Positions 1-9,619 are shown, counted from the first letter of the stretch. The stretch: 64,000 nt of DNA from Granulicella sibirica (GCF_004115155.1 NZ_RDSM01000001.1:1674001-1738000); one strand, 5' to 3'. Notes: generated by a model not told the origin, from the sequence alone. Made by a program: numbers and translations.

Positions 1-36
1 AAATCTATTAGGGTATCGGGTTATCCTGTTGACAGG

Positions 37-400
37 CTAACGCGGTAGATTACTCGGGATTATCAGCAAATACTTGCAGCGTTTCGCGCCCCTTCTCTTG
101 GGCCGTGAAGTCCAGGAACTTCTGGTCTTTTGCTTTCGGGTGTTATTCTCGCCAGAGAATGCGAAGCCGCTCGGGCTAACCCTCATCCGGAAATAGGATC
201 CGCGTGATCTTGCGTGGCAAGCCAGACACAAAGTAATCATCCGCTTCGGATCGTTGTTACGGGGTTCCCGATGATGAACAACTAGTGACCGCTTTCAGCG
301 CGTCAGCGTTGTACAGCCAGAAACGGCACACCTGTAGGTCCCCTTCAGAATTCGGACCACAAAGTACGCTAACCATTTCGTTGACGCCGAAAATCGGAAC
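37..400 (-). pseudogene. Decayed HNH endonuclease remnant
   Basis: This stretch is a broken copy of the HNH endonuclease found intact at 17274-17804. Seen directly: the - strand encodes MITLCLACHA, matching MITLCLPCHA of the intact copy, followed by matching DNA around the glutamine/lysine-rich segment (bases 110-160 against 17430-17480) and around GATCGTTGTT and GATGATGAAC (bases 250-285 against 17568-17597). The HNH histidine region and the upstream cysteine region lie in different frames and several bases are missing, so no full protein can be made. It sits directly downstream of the EAL gene. I infer an old duplication followed by decay; the outer limits are approximate. Confidence 0.6.
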
Positions 401-410
401 GGGCAACGAC

Positions 411-1231
411 TTACGCCGCTGTGTAGTCCATTTGAACTGCCGAAGACTCAACTCGCTGCGTTGAAGACTCTTCGGGCCAACTGACAGGTGGTAGCTTCTC
501 GAACGCCGGCTTCGCAAAGAGATAGCCCTGCATGAGCCGAACACCACAATCCCGCAGTGTTTCGAATTCTTCGAACGTCTCGACGCCTTCAGCGAGCATC
601 TCCATCCCCAAGGCCTTTGTGAGCGCTACGATGGACTTCACGATCAGGAGAGCTGATGGACGCTGATGCACGTTCTTGACGAGATCGATGTCAAGCTTCA
701 GGTAATCGATTGGTAAATCGACCAGCAGGTTCAACTCCGAGTAACCACTCCCAAAATCGTCCAGCGCAACCTTGAAACCTTGCCGCCGGTACTCCTCAAC
801 AATGCTTCGAAGGTGTGCCTTGTCCTTGACCCTCTCGTTCTCGGTTATCTCGAAGATTAGGCGATCCACTGGAAAACCACACTTTCGCGCTGTCGCGAGC
901 GTTAGTTGAATGCAGGCAGCCGGACTGTATACAGCTCCCGGCATGAAGTTGATTGAAAGCCTCGCTCCGCTTTCTGCTAAGCGCAGCTGGGAGGCCAGCA
1001 TGATCGCAGCCACGCGGCAGTTCTGGTCGAAGGCATACTTGTTTTGATCGGTGACTTGGCTCAGTACAGAGTAAGCCGATTCACCCTTCGGCCCGCGCAC
1101 CAGTGCCTCGTATGCGTAGACTTTTTCGTATCAACGTCCACGATTGGCTGGAACGCCATAGTGAATGGGAAAGGACTCTGGACGCCGTCTCTGCAAGCGC
1201 CGCATTTTGTAGTGCTCGTCACTTCGATCAT
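411..1231 (-). pseudogene. EAL-domain c-di-GMP phosphodiesterase, one frameshift
   Basis: EAL proteins hydrolyse cyclic di-GMP in the cytoplasm. Reading from ATG at 1231, the protein opens with a CxxC pair (KCGAC), then AFQPIVDVDTK. At a run of five A near 1116-1124 one base is missing, and the frame moves to YEALVRG, which carries the EAL signature. After that come EITENE, DDFGSGYSEL, KLD, EGVET and QGYLFAKP, so the metal- and substrate-binding residues are all present once the frame is restored (about 273 aa). The downstream open frame alone starts at 1100 and would lack the E of EAL. A near copy ends at 63762 at the other edge. The gene is either a recent pseudogene or carries a sequencing error in the A run. 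Confidence 0.75.
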
Positions 1232-1377
1232 TAGGTACCCGCATAGGCAATAAATGTGCTCGGTTCGATCCGGCCTTATTAGAGGCTGAGTCTCGACAAC
1301 GCTCGCGATTCGAGCTTAGATCCAACTCCTATGGAGAATACTCCCATGGTCTGCCCGATCTTTTGTACCGTGGAGTG

Positions 1378-2262
1378 TCAGTGTAGCGCAGCTTCTTTTG
1401 AGATCAAGTAGCCGCCGTCGAGGGTGTGGGGAAGTGGGAAGCGCATTTTGCTTTCCACTTCTCCATACCTTGTTTTGATTTCGGTCTGCCATGACTCCGG
1501 TGCTGGTGGTCGATAGCCCAGCGAGGAGTGTGGCCGGACGGTGTTGTAGTGAACCCGCCAACGTTCGGCCAGGATCCTGATCTCCTTCATGGAGTAGAAG
1601 ATCTCGCCGTTGAGGAACTCGTCACGCAGCTTCGAGTTGAAGCTCTCGCAGTAGCCGTTTTCCCACGGGCTGCCCGGCTCGATGTAGAGTGTCTTTGCAC
1701 CCGTGTTTGCAAGCCATTTGCGCAGGTCGCGGGCTACGAACTCAGGGCCGTTGTCTGAACGTATGTGTTGCGGTACTCCTTTGATCACCATCACATCAGC
1801 CAACGCCTCGATCACCTTCGCGCTCGACCAGCGCCGCTCCGGACGTACAAGCAAGCTTTCTCTGGTGTGTTCGTCGATCAGGTTCAGCATCCGGACCGTC
1901 CTTCCGTCGTATGTCTTTGCGCTCACGAAGTCGTAGCTCCAGACATGGTTGACATGCTCGGGACGCAAGCGCACGCACGAGCCATCGTTGAGCCATAAGC
2001 GGCCTCTTGGCTTCTGCTTCTGTGGAACCTTAAGCCCCTCGCGACGCCAGATTCGTTCCACCCGGTCCTTGCCGACATGCCAGCCCGCGTGCCTCAGCAG
2101 AGCTGTAATGCGGCGATAACCATAGCGGCCATATTGACTGGCTAGGGTCACGATGGCCTGGGTGAGCGTATCTTCGTCGTCTCGCTGTGTTGGCCGATAG
2201 CGCTGCGTGCCTCGTGGCTGTTTCACCACAAGGCACGCATGCCGCTCGCTCAGCCCATGCAC
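1378..2262 (-). CDS. IS3-family transposase OrfB (DDE integrase)
   Basis: Catalytic half of the IS3 transposase. Visible rve-type DDE residues are D in YDFV, D in SDNGPEF and E in GYCESFNSK, followed by the family-typical HYNTVRPHSSLGYRPP. The N-terminal part has the HTH_21-like segment YGRYGYRRITALLRHAGW. The frame is open upstream of the GTG at 2262 back to a point overlapping the end of orfA. The real product is therefore probably an OrfAB fusion made by programmed -1 frameshifting near the GGAAATTTCTAA at the orfA stop, as is known for this family. Length (294 aa) is normal for IS407-group OrfB. Confidence 0.9.
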   Translation of the reverse strand: MHGLSERHACLVVKQPRGTQRYRPTQRDDEDTLTQAIVTLASQYGRYGYRRITALLRHAGWHVGKDRVERIWRREGLKVPQKQKPRGRLWLNDGSCVRLRPEHVNHVWSYDFVSAKTYDGRTVRMLNLIDEHTRESLLVRPERRWSSAKVIEALADVMVIKGVPQHIRSDNGPEFVARDLRKWLANTGAKTLYIEPGSPWENGYCESFNSKLRDEFLNGEIFYSMKEIRILAERWRVHYNTVRPHSSLGYRPPAPESWQTEIKTRYGEVESKMRFPLPHTLDGGYLISKEAALH

Positions 2263-2303
2263 CTGTCGCGCATGGTTTACCGCACAGCGACGTCGCTCAG
2301 GGC

Positions 2304-2585
2304 TTAGAAATTTCCCTCCGCGATGTCCTTCAACACCAGCTTCTCAAGGCTCAGGTTGGCTACGATGCGCTTCAGCTTGGCGTTTTCCTGCTCGAGCTCC
2401 TTCAATCGCCGAGCCTGGTCTACCTGCAGTCCGCCATACTCCTTGCGCCACCGGTAGTACGTCTGGTCCGTGATCAACGCTTCTTTACAAGCCAATGAAG
2501 TCGACTTCCCGTTCGCGATCGCCACTTCAATCTGCCGCAACAGGTTCACGACCTGCTCAGGACTATGCTTCTTCCCTCGTGCCAT
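2304..2585 (-). CDS. IS3-family transposase OrfA
   Basis: Small DNA-binding half of the IS3 transposase, 93 aa. The N-terminal helix-turn-helix reads SPEQVVNLLRQIEVAIANG and continues to TDQTYYRWRKEYGG, typical of HTH_Tnp_1 (IS407/IS911 type). A leucine-zipper-like heptad segment (RRLKELEQENAKLKRIVANL) follows, as expected for oligomerisation. The stop codon is TAA at 2304-2306. The orfB frame is -1 relative to this one and runs through the stop region, consistent with translational frameshifting. Upstream, the terminal repeat begins about 30 bases from the ATG, leaving room for the element's promoter. Confidence 0.88.
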   Translation of the reverse strand: MARGKKHSPEQVVNLLRQIEVAIANGKSTSLACKEALITDQTYYRWRKEYGGLQVDQARRLKELEQENAKLKRIVANLSLEKLVLKDIAEGNF

Positions 2586-2636
2586 ATTTCGCTCCTTTGA
2601 TCCCAGTTTGTATCAACTCCACTGGTACAAAAGAAG

Positions 2637-2966
2637 CCGGGCACTCCAAGTTCCCTAGAGCCGACTCCATGGCAGACGGATCTGGAGCGCAGGGGATGCT
2701 CTGTCTATCGGTAAGCTTTTAGGGGTTGCTACATCAAACGTCAAAAATCGTACGGTAAGCCTTCGTTGCACAAACCGGTCGCCAATAAGAAAGCAATCGC
2801 AACAGCTTTTTGCGACACAGAATACGGGACCTCGCCCGGTAGGCGTCGACTTGCGTATACGTTCGTTTGCGCAACAAAGCCTGAAGAGCCTCTCGGTGAG
2901 CGCCTTGGCGATTATGCACTCATCTGGGCGACGCCCTGCCGTGCTGCAGGCAGTTAGAATCTGCAG
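2637..2966. other. Intergenic stretch, no gene recognised
   Basis: About 330 bases between the right end of the IS element and the CPBP protease gene. Short open frames exist on both strands, the longest about 61 codons on the - strand, but none shows a recognisable motif or a convincing ribosome site. The last part presumably contains the promoter of the downstream + strand gene; I see no clear -35/-10 pair. Confidence 0.5.
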
Positions 2967-3872
2967 ATGCGTGTGACAAACGAAGGTCTAAGCGGCTGGC
3001 GGGATCCTCGTGCCTGGTGTGCCATCCTTTTGCTGGCCGTCAGCACATATTTGGAAGCTCCGATCAGCAATTCTGTTTTTCGCCCGATCGTGCACGCGTT
3101 TGGTATTCACCATCCACCAGCAGACACTCTGGGACAGGGCTCTTACGGAACGCAGATGCTCATTAGGCTGCTTTGGGATCTTCTGCTTTGGGCTGGTGTC
3201 TGCATGCTCTTGGGCCGTCGCCTAACCGGTTTCCCGTTCCGCGATCGGAAATGGTTCCTCCATCTCTTGCTCGGTCTCGCCACAGGGTTATCTGTCATGC
3301 TCGCGACAATGCTTGGAATTTGGGGGCTTGGATCAGCAAGTGTTGCCTCTTCAGGACAGAGCTTTGCTAGCGCGCTCGGTAACGGCTCTTGCTGGCTGGT
3401 GCTGGATTTCATTGGAGCTCTCGGCGAGGAGATTCTTGGGCGTGCCGTCATCCTGACGACAGCAGAGCGCTTTTTGGGCTGGAGGGGAGCGATTCTCGTG
3501 TCTGGGCTCATGTTTTCCGGCCTACACCTGCATAATCCGGGAGCAAGCCGCGTATGGCTCTTACGACTCTTTCTTCAAGGTGCTTTACTCGCGTATGCCG
3601 TCTTCCGCACGCAGTCCCTTTGGTGGTCCGTGGGATACCATACCGGGTGGAACTGGATCAGTGCGCCTCTGTTCGGGGCCGCCGGCAGCGGATACCTGGA
3701 CGAGGGACACGTCTTTGACTTTCTGCCGCACGGTACGACCCTAATCACAGGCGGGTCCGTAGGTCCGGAAGGTAGCTTGCTGGCCTTCCTTGCGGTATTT
3801 GTAGCGTTAGCGCTGCTCACAGCCTTGACTCAACCGCATTCTTGCCAAAGGAAGCTTGGTGAAACTCATTAG
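2967..3872 (+). CDS. CPBP-family intramembrane glutamic protease (CAAX-like)
   Basis: Integral membrane protein of 301 aa with six to eight hydrophobic segments. The three signatures of the CPBP (Abi/Rce1-like) family are visible: EExxxR (E154, E155, R159 in GALGEEILGRA), a histidine in FSGLHLHN (H187) and HxxxN (H225, N229 in GYHTGWNW). These form the glutamate/histidine active site in the membrane. In bacteria such enzymes cleave or mature membrane or secreted peptides, and some give immunity to bacteriocins; the substrate here is unknown. The gene stands alone between the IS element and a long intergenic region. ATG at 2967 is used, although no strong ribosome site precedes it. Confidence 0.85.
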   Translation: MRVTNEGLSGWRDPRAWCAILLLAVSTYLEAPISNSVFRPIVHAFGIHHPPADTLGQGSYGTQMLIRLLWDLLLWAGVCMLLGRRLTGFPFRDRKWFLHLLLGLATGLSVMLATMLGIWGLGSASVASSGQSFASALGNGSCWLVLDFIGALGEEILGRAVILTTAERFLGWRGAILVSGLMFSGLHLHNPGASRVWLLRLFLQGALLAYAVFRTQSLWWSVGYHTGWNWISAPLFGAAGSGYLDEGHVFDFLPHGTTLITGGSVGPEGSLLAFLAVFVALALLTALTQPHSCQRKLGETH

Positions 3873-4496
3873 CCCAATCGTTTCCTTGCAGGTCGGCTTC
3901 CCGGAAGCAATTTCTTGCGAGGCGTTCTCAAGTTGAGAGAACAGGCCAATGCGCATTTCCAGACAGGCTCATCCTCGAAACGTGACTCGGCGATTTGTCG
4001 TCAATCCGACTGACGGCTGTCGTGACCGGCATTCGTCGTACTGGCGAAAGCCGCGGCTACGTCACCGAGAACGCCCCTCACCGTTCTCTGTAATTTGACG
4101 GAACGACGATCCTAGTAGCCGTAAAGGCACCGGTATCTCTGATCAAAATGAATACCTGCGAGCACTCATGTGGTACGCCCTTCCGGTCATGAGGTATGAC
4201 TTCCTACCTTCGGGGCAGTCATACGCCGATTGCCGAGTGGAACGGTAGGTCGCCCCCTTTAGTCATCGAAGAGGGCGCAGGCATCGACTCGCTTACCTAG
4301 TGAGCTAGGGCTCTCGCAGGACATTGAGGCCCTGCAAACATGAATCGAAGGCACAGGATATTGGTGCGAAATTGAAGGTCCACAGTGCCATCGCCAAGTG
4401 ATGATTCGTCTCTCCGTTGCATGCGCTTACGACGCGGTCTCAGTTACAGCAGGAAAGCACTGCGGAGGCCGCACCATCCGATGCGGCCTCATAGCT
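3873..4496. other. Long intergenic region, no gene recognised
   Basis: More than 600 bases between two genes pointing toward each other. I translated both strands by eye and saw only short frames interrupted by stops, with no recognisable family motif and no tRNA or riboswitch pattern. It may be decayed coding sequence, since base composition stays close to that of the neighbours. It must hold the terminators of both flanking genes, but I could not pick a convincing hairpin. Confidence 0.45.
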
Positions 4497-5300
4497 TCAG
4501 TGTGTGTCGGCCACTGCTGTCGTTCCCTGAGCAGCGTCGATGATGAACTCCGCCACCTCTGACGGCCTGGATAACATCGGCACGTGGCAGCTCTGAAGTG
4601 TAAGCGTCTTCGCCTTCATGAGTTTGGCCGAGGCGCGTTCCTGGTCAGGAGCAATCATGCGATCGTTGGCTGCGACGATAAACCATGTCGGTCTGGTGCG
4701 CCACGCGGGCAATGTGACCGTTGCTCCCAAGGCCGCACCTTGCGTGGGTGTTTGCGTTGCAGTGAGGATGGATCGCTCAGCCGCAGAAAGGTCCGGACCG
4801 AAGTCCTCCTCAACGCCCTTCGGCGTCAGGACGAGGAAGCCATCTCCGATGGGCCGCAATTCGCCGATCCCCGGCGTAGGTCCGTACGGCTTGCCTTCGC
4901 TGCCAGCGGACTCGCCCTTGTCAGGCGCAAAGGCCGCAACGTAAACGAGGCCCGCCACCTTATCGTTAGTACCTGCTTCGGTGATGACGACTCCGCCATA
5001 AGAGTGTCCGACGAGTAGCACCGGGCCATCCTGTGCGTCGATCGCGCGCTTGGTTGCGGCTACATCATCCGCAAGCGAGGTAAGAGGATTCTGGACGCAG
5101 ACCACGTGCAGGCCTTTCGCCTCAAGCAGAGGAATGAGTTTGGACCAACTCGATCCGTCAGCCCACGCGCCATGCACAAGCACAATGTTGTGGACGGCTG
5201 GCATCGCCGGCTTCTGTGCAAATGTGTTGACTGGGACAACGAACGCGGCTATGAATGCGACTTTCGCAACTACGGCGGCATGAGAACGAGAGAGTGGCAT
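4497..5300 (-). CDS. Secreted alpha/beta hydrolase
   Basis: Serine hydrolase of 267 aa with a signal peptide (residues 1-28, hydrophobic core VAFIAAFVVPV). The oxyanion-hole motif is HGAWADGSSW (residues 43-52), the nucleophile elbow is GHSYGG with S100, and the likely acid and base lie in AANDRMIAP and SCHVPML near the C terminus. The pattern is that of small esterase/arylesterase-like hydrolases in the EstA/YcjY-type groups. It is clearly related to the cytoplasmic hydrolase at 10894-11589 (same HGAWADG and GHSYGG), but only this one is exported. The substrate is not known. It lies downstream of, and on the same strand as, the NarL-type regulator. Confidence 0.82.
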   Translation of the reverse strand: MPLSRSHAAVVAKVAFIAAFVVPVNTFAQKPAMPAVHNIVLVHGAWADGSSWSKLIPLLEAKGLHVVCVQNPLTSLADDVAATKRAIDAQDGPVLLVGHSYGGVVITEAGTNDKVAGLVYVAAFAPDKGESAGSEGKPYGPTPGIGELRPIGDGFLVLTPKGVEEDFGPDLSAAERSILTATQTPTQGAALGATVTLPAWRTRPTWFIVAANDRMIAPDQERASAKLMKAKTLTLQSCHVPMLSRPSEVAEFIIDAAQGTTAVADTH

Positions 5301-5449
5301 GGATGTCCTTTCGGTTAGGGCCAGCTATGCGATGAACAGCGCATTGCCAATCCTTACAACGAAGGTAGAGGCCCCCAGTGGTATGCGTAAGTCTCGTTCG
5401 GCCCTTTCGCAGATAGCTCAATAGAGTCACATGCCGGGAACGCTACGAT

Positions 5450-6079
5450 TCACGCTTCTATGTAGCCTCTTCTTATACCGATGACCACCGCATCGGTCCG
5501 GTCGCTGGCATCGAGCTTCGACAGGATGCTCTTGATATGGTTCTTCACCGTGTGCTCTGAGATGCAAAGGTCATCCGCGATGATCTTGTTGGACCTGCCT
5601 CTCGAGACTCCGCGAAGAACTTCTAGCTCTCTCGCGGTGACTGTATCTTCCAGAGAGTGTTCGGCAATTTGCTGAGCAATCTCAGGAGGCATCTTTCTCT
5701 TGCCTGCATGCACCAGTCGGATGGTTTCGATGAGTTCTGTTCGCAACAGATTCTTCAGCAGGTATCCGGTCGCGCCCGCTTGAAACGCTCGCACTGCCTG
5801 TACATCGCCTGCGGAAGAGGTCAGGATCACAAACCTGGATGTGGGGAAGTCGGCACGGATGCGCGTGATAGCTTCAATGCCGCTCACGCCAGGCATGCGG
5901 ATGTCCATGAGTGTTACATCGGGCCGGTGCACGCGATACGCCGCGACCGCTTCTTCGCCATCGCTGGCTTCGGCGACGACTTTCATGTCGTGTTGTGCAT
6001 TGATTTCACCCGCGATACCGGAGCGCATGAGGGGATGGTCATCGACAATAAGTACCCGAATCACGTGGAGCTCGGTCAT
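5450..6079 (-). CDS. NarL/FixJ-family response regulator
   Basis: 209 aa. The N-terminal receiver domain has acidic residues D13-D14, phospho-acceptor D59 in LMDIRMPG and the conserved K in LLKN. A C-terminal LuxR-type helix-turn-helix follows (TARELEVL through ISEHTVKNHIKSIL). The start codon overlaps the stop of the upstream sensor kinase by four bases (ATGA at 6076-6079), so the pair is translationally coupled and is almost certainly a cognate two-component system. Targets are unknown; the divergent OYE operon that begins beyond the kinase start is an attractive candidate (inference). Confidence 0.93.
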   Translation of the reverse strand: MTELHVIRVLIVDDHPLMRSGIAGEINAQHDMKVVAEASDGEEAVAAYRVHRPDVTLMDIRMPGVSGIEAITRIRADFPTSRFVILTSSAGDVQAVRAFQAGATGYLLKNLLRTELIETIRLVHAGKRKMPPEIAQQIAEHSLEDTVTARELEVLRGVSRGRSNKIIADDLCISEHTVKNHIKSILSKLDASDRTDAVVIGIRRGYIEA

Positions 6080-9000
6080 CGCTTGTAACCTCCTCGTGCG
6101 GCGTATGCAATCTTCGCAGGCACTTCCACTTCGATTTCGGTACCTTGGCCTCGCTTACTCCACAGGCTGTACCGCGCGCCGATTCGCTCAGCGCGTTCAT
6201 TCATGCCGATCAAACCGAGGTGGCCCGGACGGCGGCCATCGCGAATGACGATTTCATCGATGCCCTGTCCATCGTCACGAATTCTCATCTTGAGAAAGTC
6301 CTTTTCGTAAAGAATCTCTACCTCAACGGCAGTCGCGTTGGCGTGTTTGAACGCGTTATGAACCGCTTCCAGCCCAATGCGCAGAAGCTCGGAACTCGAC
6401 ACTGGGTGCAGCCTGCGAACCTGTCCGACCGCAGTGACTTGATAAGCCGGCGCGGCTACGCCGAATGACTGTGGATCGACGCGCGACAGATCCTCGGCAA
6501 GGTTTGCGGTGACGGTATCGTCCGCGCGCAGATCCAGCACTAACTCCCTGCCTTCCGCCATGACTCGATCCGACTGCTCCAGCGCATCGACGAGGATCCG
6601 GCGTGCTGGTTCATTGGCCGGCAGCATGGCAGTGCCGGTGTTGACTCGCAGAAAAAGTCCTTGGATGCCCTGGAAGAAGGTGTCATGCAGATCACGGGCG
6701 ATGCGTTCACGCTCTGCGAGCCGTTCATAAAGGCGCTGCTGCATGCGCGCGGTCAGGCTTCGCAGACGTAGCAGAAAGAGGAACGACAACACACCGAGCG
6801 AAGCGGCCACGCATAGCAATTTGAACCAGACGCTCTGCACGAAGGTAGGAGGCAGAGAGAAGTCCCAGCGCGCCGGTGCCTTACTCCACACGCCGTCATT
6901 GTTACTCGCTATGACGAGGAAGGCATACCGTCCTGGGGGCAGGTGCGTATAAAACGCCTGACGTCGTGTTCCCACGTCCAGCCAATCCTTATCGAATCCC
7001 TCGAGCTTATAACGGAAATGCACGCGTTCTGGAATCAGCAGGCTGGATGCGGTGTAGTTGATCTGAAGATTCTGCGATCCCTTATCCAAGTCGATTGCCA
7101 CTGGATTGTCATACCTGCGCCGATCGGCAACCGCCGATGTAATGGCGATCCCCGGGAGGATTCTATTGGTGTCGGTGTGGGATGGATCGATGGACATGAC
7201 GCCTTGGCGGCTTACAAAATAAATCAGGCCGTCGAACGTGAGAGCCGTGGTAGAAGCCTGCGAACTTACCCTGGGAGATTCAAAGCCTCCATCCAGATAG
7301 TCGAGTATGGTTGCATGGACCCAAGGTCGCTCTTCGCGCAGTCCGTTTCGTAAGTCGAGCGAAGTCATATGCACGATGCCTCTGGCAGAGTTCATCCAGA
7401 CGTCGCCATTGGATGTTTCCTCAACCCCGGTTACGCCCGGAAGCTGGGATCCGTCCTCAGAAGAAATTCTGCGGAAGCGACCATCCGAGAAGTAGTCCAG
7501 ATTGTCTGTGCCACCGACCCAGACATGATCGCCATGTTCGAAGAGCAGTGTGGTGCCTCCACTGTCGACCCCTTGCTGTCGATCAAAGCTGCGTGCTTTG
7601 CCGTCCTCAATCATGAAGATGCGGGATGCCCCCGTCGCGATCCAGACACGTCCTACATGGTCGGTCATCATGCTGGTAGCTTGAAAGCTACCGGCATCGT
7701 CAAGACCGTGAAACCGTGTCCAGATGCCATCGCGAAGCGTATAGATCAAATCTGGTCCGTTGGAGAGGATCGACACCCACAACGATCCGGCCGCATCCGT
7801 TGTGATGGAACGAATCTTGAACTCGCCTTCGGAGATGTCCGCAGGCCCTTGCACAGCTGTGCTTGTAGCCCCGTTCAGGCGAACAGATTTTCCATCAGCA
7901 TTGAGCCATACCGTGCCGCGTGGATCGCGAAACATCTGGTGTATGCCTGACGTCAGCAATGGAGTAGGAATTGGTTCCAGCCCGCGAGGAGACAATCGCG
8001 CGAGCATGACTCTTGTCTTGAAGCCCGTTCCGATCAACACGCTTTTGCCTTCATCCAGCATGAGCGGCTGCGGCATCTCAAACGGCAGCGCCACGTTGGT
8101 CAGAGCCGTCTTCCGGAACTGGTCAAGCCCCTTAGGTGTGACGGCCCACATACTTCCTTCCTGATCGATCGTGAGAGCGTAAACGAAGTCGGCCGACAAA
8201 CCATCCGCTTTCTGAAACGACTGCAGTGCATCGGCAGGCAAGGACCTCATCGCAAAATTGTTGATGTTTCGTATGCGCCAGATACCATCATGGGCGCCGA
8301 ACCATAGAGATCCATTTGGTGCGTACGTGATCGAAGAGATGTTTTCCTTCAGGAGTTGCTTGCCAAGCGACCAACGGTTGCCGATTCCACGGAAGATGGG
8401 AAAAAGGCCGATATCGTCGCGGGATATCCAACCCATGTCATCGCCGGTAAGAACGAGCTTGCCATTTGGCAGGCCGGTCTCTTGAAATCGCTTGCCGCCG
8501 CCTGGCAGGACATAATAGGTCTTGCCGTCATCGACCCAGAGCTCACCGTTCGTCATCAACCTCAGGTGATCGACATGGCTGATCCTTGGTCCCCAGGACT
8601 CATCCACATGGCTCCAGCGCTTACCGTCGAAACGGAATAGACCGATCGACGTTGCTCCCCATAGGACGCCATCACGGTCCTGAGCCAGCGTGTAGACCGT
8701 TTCAGAGAACTCACGAGAGGCTAGGTAGTTGGTGACAACTCCATTCCGAATCGAACTCGCGCCCCCGAATCTGTACGCAATCCAAAGACCATTATCCGTA
8801 GTTGTCGTGATGGCTGTTATTGGGCCATCTTTCAGAAGCTTCTGACCTGGCGGTGGCTGGTACTTTGTGAAGGTGATGCCATCGAAACGATAGAGGCCGT
8901 TCTCAGAGGCAAGCCAGAGAAATCCATCCGTTGTCTGTTTCGTCTGCCAAAGACCCGGAGGCACCCCCTCACGCACCGACCAAGACTTGTGATATTGATC

Positions 9001-9120
9001 GTCGAACGGAACAGGAGGACGGGCATCAGTCTGCGCATGCAGCGCAGCGGCCAGCATGCACACGGCGAGCGCGGTCAACACCTTTCTTCGACATCTCCGG
9101 GCTGCGCAGAGATTTCTCAT
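6076..9120 (-). CDS. Two-component-propeller sensor histidine kinase
   Basis: Large membrane sensor kinase of about 1014 aa from ATG at 9120. That start places a signal/anchor segment (RKVLTALAVCMLAAALHAQ) at the N terminus; the longer open frame to 9237 has no such logic. A long periplasmic part made of repeated propeller blades follows (GLWQTKQTTDGFLWLASENGL and similar), then a Y_Y_Y domain (YKLEGFDKDWLDVGTRR), one transmembrane helix, and a HisKA_3/HATPase kinase core with phospho-histidine in ERIARDLHDTFFQG. This architecture is common for sensing carbohydrates or aromatic compounds. It is coupled to the NarL-type regulator downstream and is divergent from the + strand OYE operon. Confidence 0.9.
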   Translation of the reverse strand: MRNLCAARRCRRKVLTALAVCMLAAALHAQTDARPPVPFDDQYHKSWSVREGVPPGLWQTKQTTDGFLWLASENGLYRFDGITFTKYQPPPGQKLLKDGPITAITTTTDNGLWIAYRFGGASSIRNGVVTNYLASREFSETVYTLAQDRDGVLWGATSIGLFRFDGKRWSHVDESWGPRISHVDHLRLMTNGELWVDDGKTYYVLPGGGKRFQETGLPNGKLVLTGDDMGWISRDDIGLFPIFRGIGNRWSLGKQLLKENISSITYAPNGSLWFGAHDGIWRIRNINNFAMRSLPADALQSFQKADGLSADFVYALTIDQEGSMWAVTPKGLDQFRKTALTNVALPFEMPQPLMLDEGKSVLIGTGFKTRVMLARLSPRGLEPIPTPLLTSGIHQMFRDPRGTVWLNADGKSVRLNGATSTAVQGPADISEGEFKIRSITTDAAGSLWVSILSNGPDLIYTLRDGIWTRFHGLDDAGSFQATSMMTDHVGRVWIATGASRIFMIEDGKARSFDRQQGVDSGGTTLLFEHGDHVWVGGTDNLDYFSDGRFRRISSEDGSQLPGVTGVEETSNGDVWMNSARGIVHMTSLDLRNGLREERPWVHATILDYLDGGFESPRVSSQASTTALTFDGLIYFVSRQGVMSIDPSHTDTNRILPGIAITSAVADRRRYDNPVAIDLDKGSQNLQINYTASSLLIPERVHFRYKLEGFDKDWLDVGTRRQAFYTHLPPGRYAFLVIASNNDGVWSKAPARWDFSLPPTFVQSVWFKLLCVAASLGVLSFLFLLRLRSLTARMQQRLYERLAERERIARDLHDTFFQGIQGLFLRVNTGTAMLPANEPARRILVDALEQSDRVMAEGRELVLDLRADDTVTANLAEDLSRVDPQSFGVAAPAYQVTAVGQVRRLHPVSSSELLRIGLEAVHNAFKHANATAVEVEILYEKDFLKMRIRDDGQGIDEIVIRDGRRPGHLGLIGMNERAERIGARYSLWSKRGQGTEIEVEVPAKIAYAARGGYKR

Positions 9121-9256
9121 TGGGAAGAATGTTGGACCTGACGCCGACGGATCAAGTGTAGTCTCTTGCCGCCGTACATAGAGTGGCTCGAAAGGGCTAC
9201 TGTTTGCAGGCCAGGACGGGATAGAACCTCTCTCCATCGTGAACTAACTTCGTTCG

Positions 9257-9619
9257 GTGCAGAGACTTTTTTCATCCTTTCCCTCCGGTGTCCCAGGTGT
9301 GGCACTGATTCTCCTGAGGCTTTGTGCCGCCGCGTCCCTGATTTGTTCGGTATTCCTCCGGCATGCAACGCCGCTGTCTCCTGCGGTGTACGTAGTAGCA
9401 GTGGGGCTATCGATCGCCGTGACAGCAGGCGCCATGTTGCCACTCTGTTGCGCAGCCGCAGCCTTAGTGGAGGTTTGCGTTGAAGGTTGGCCGCCGAGCG
9501 CCGTGCTGGTAATCAGCGTCGTTCATGCCATCGCCCTTGCGTGCCTGGGCGCCGGAGCTTACTCCATGGATGCCATTCGGTACGGCCGGCGCGTTGTGAT
9601 CCTGCCAAAGAGCAATTAG
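9257..9619 (+). CDS. Small DoxX-like membrane protein
   Basis: 120 aa with a GTG start at 9257. Four hydrophobic segments can be seen. The opening MQRLFSSFPSGVPGVALILLR and the closing GAYSMDAIRYGRRVVILP resemble small DoxX-like proteins frequent in soil acidobacteria (from memory of the family). The function of this group is unknown; DoxX relatives have been linked to redox stress. The gene is divergent from the sensor kinase, starting 136 bases from the kinase start, and is followed after 122 bases by the first OYE gene. No strong ribosome site is visible before the GTG. Confidence 0.6.
   Translation: MQRLFSSFPSGVPGVALILLRLCAAASLICSVFLRHATPLSPAVYVVAVGLSIAVTAGAMLPLCCAAAALVEVCVEGWPPSAVLVISVVHAIALACLGAGAYSMDAIRYGRRVVILPKSN

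Larger units (their letters stand above)
1358..2636 (-). mobile_element. IS3-family insertion sequence (IS407-like)
   Basis: The element contains orfA (2304-2585) and orfB (1378-2262) on the - strand. Terminal inverted repeats can be seen: TTTTGTACC followed by GTGGAGT at 1361-1376, and the same read on the other strand as TTTTGTACCAGTGGAGT at 2617-2633. TG/CA ends typical of the family would put the tips at 1364 and 2629; matching bases continue a few positions outward, so the ends are given loosely. I could not identify a clean target-site duplication. Both ORFs look intact, so the copy may be active. It lies upstream of the frameshifted EAL gene without interrupting it. Confidence 0.85.

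Noticed and set aside
2967..3872. CPBP protease considered as part of the lasso or another peptide system
   Set aside because: It is 33 kb from the lasso locus and has no linked peptide gene.
4100..4330. GC-rich repeats and possible hairpins in the long intergenic region, considered as an RNA gene or riboswitch
   Set aside because: No cloverleaf, no conserved riboswitch core and no convincing terminator could be drawn.
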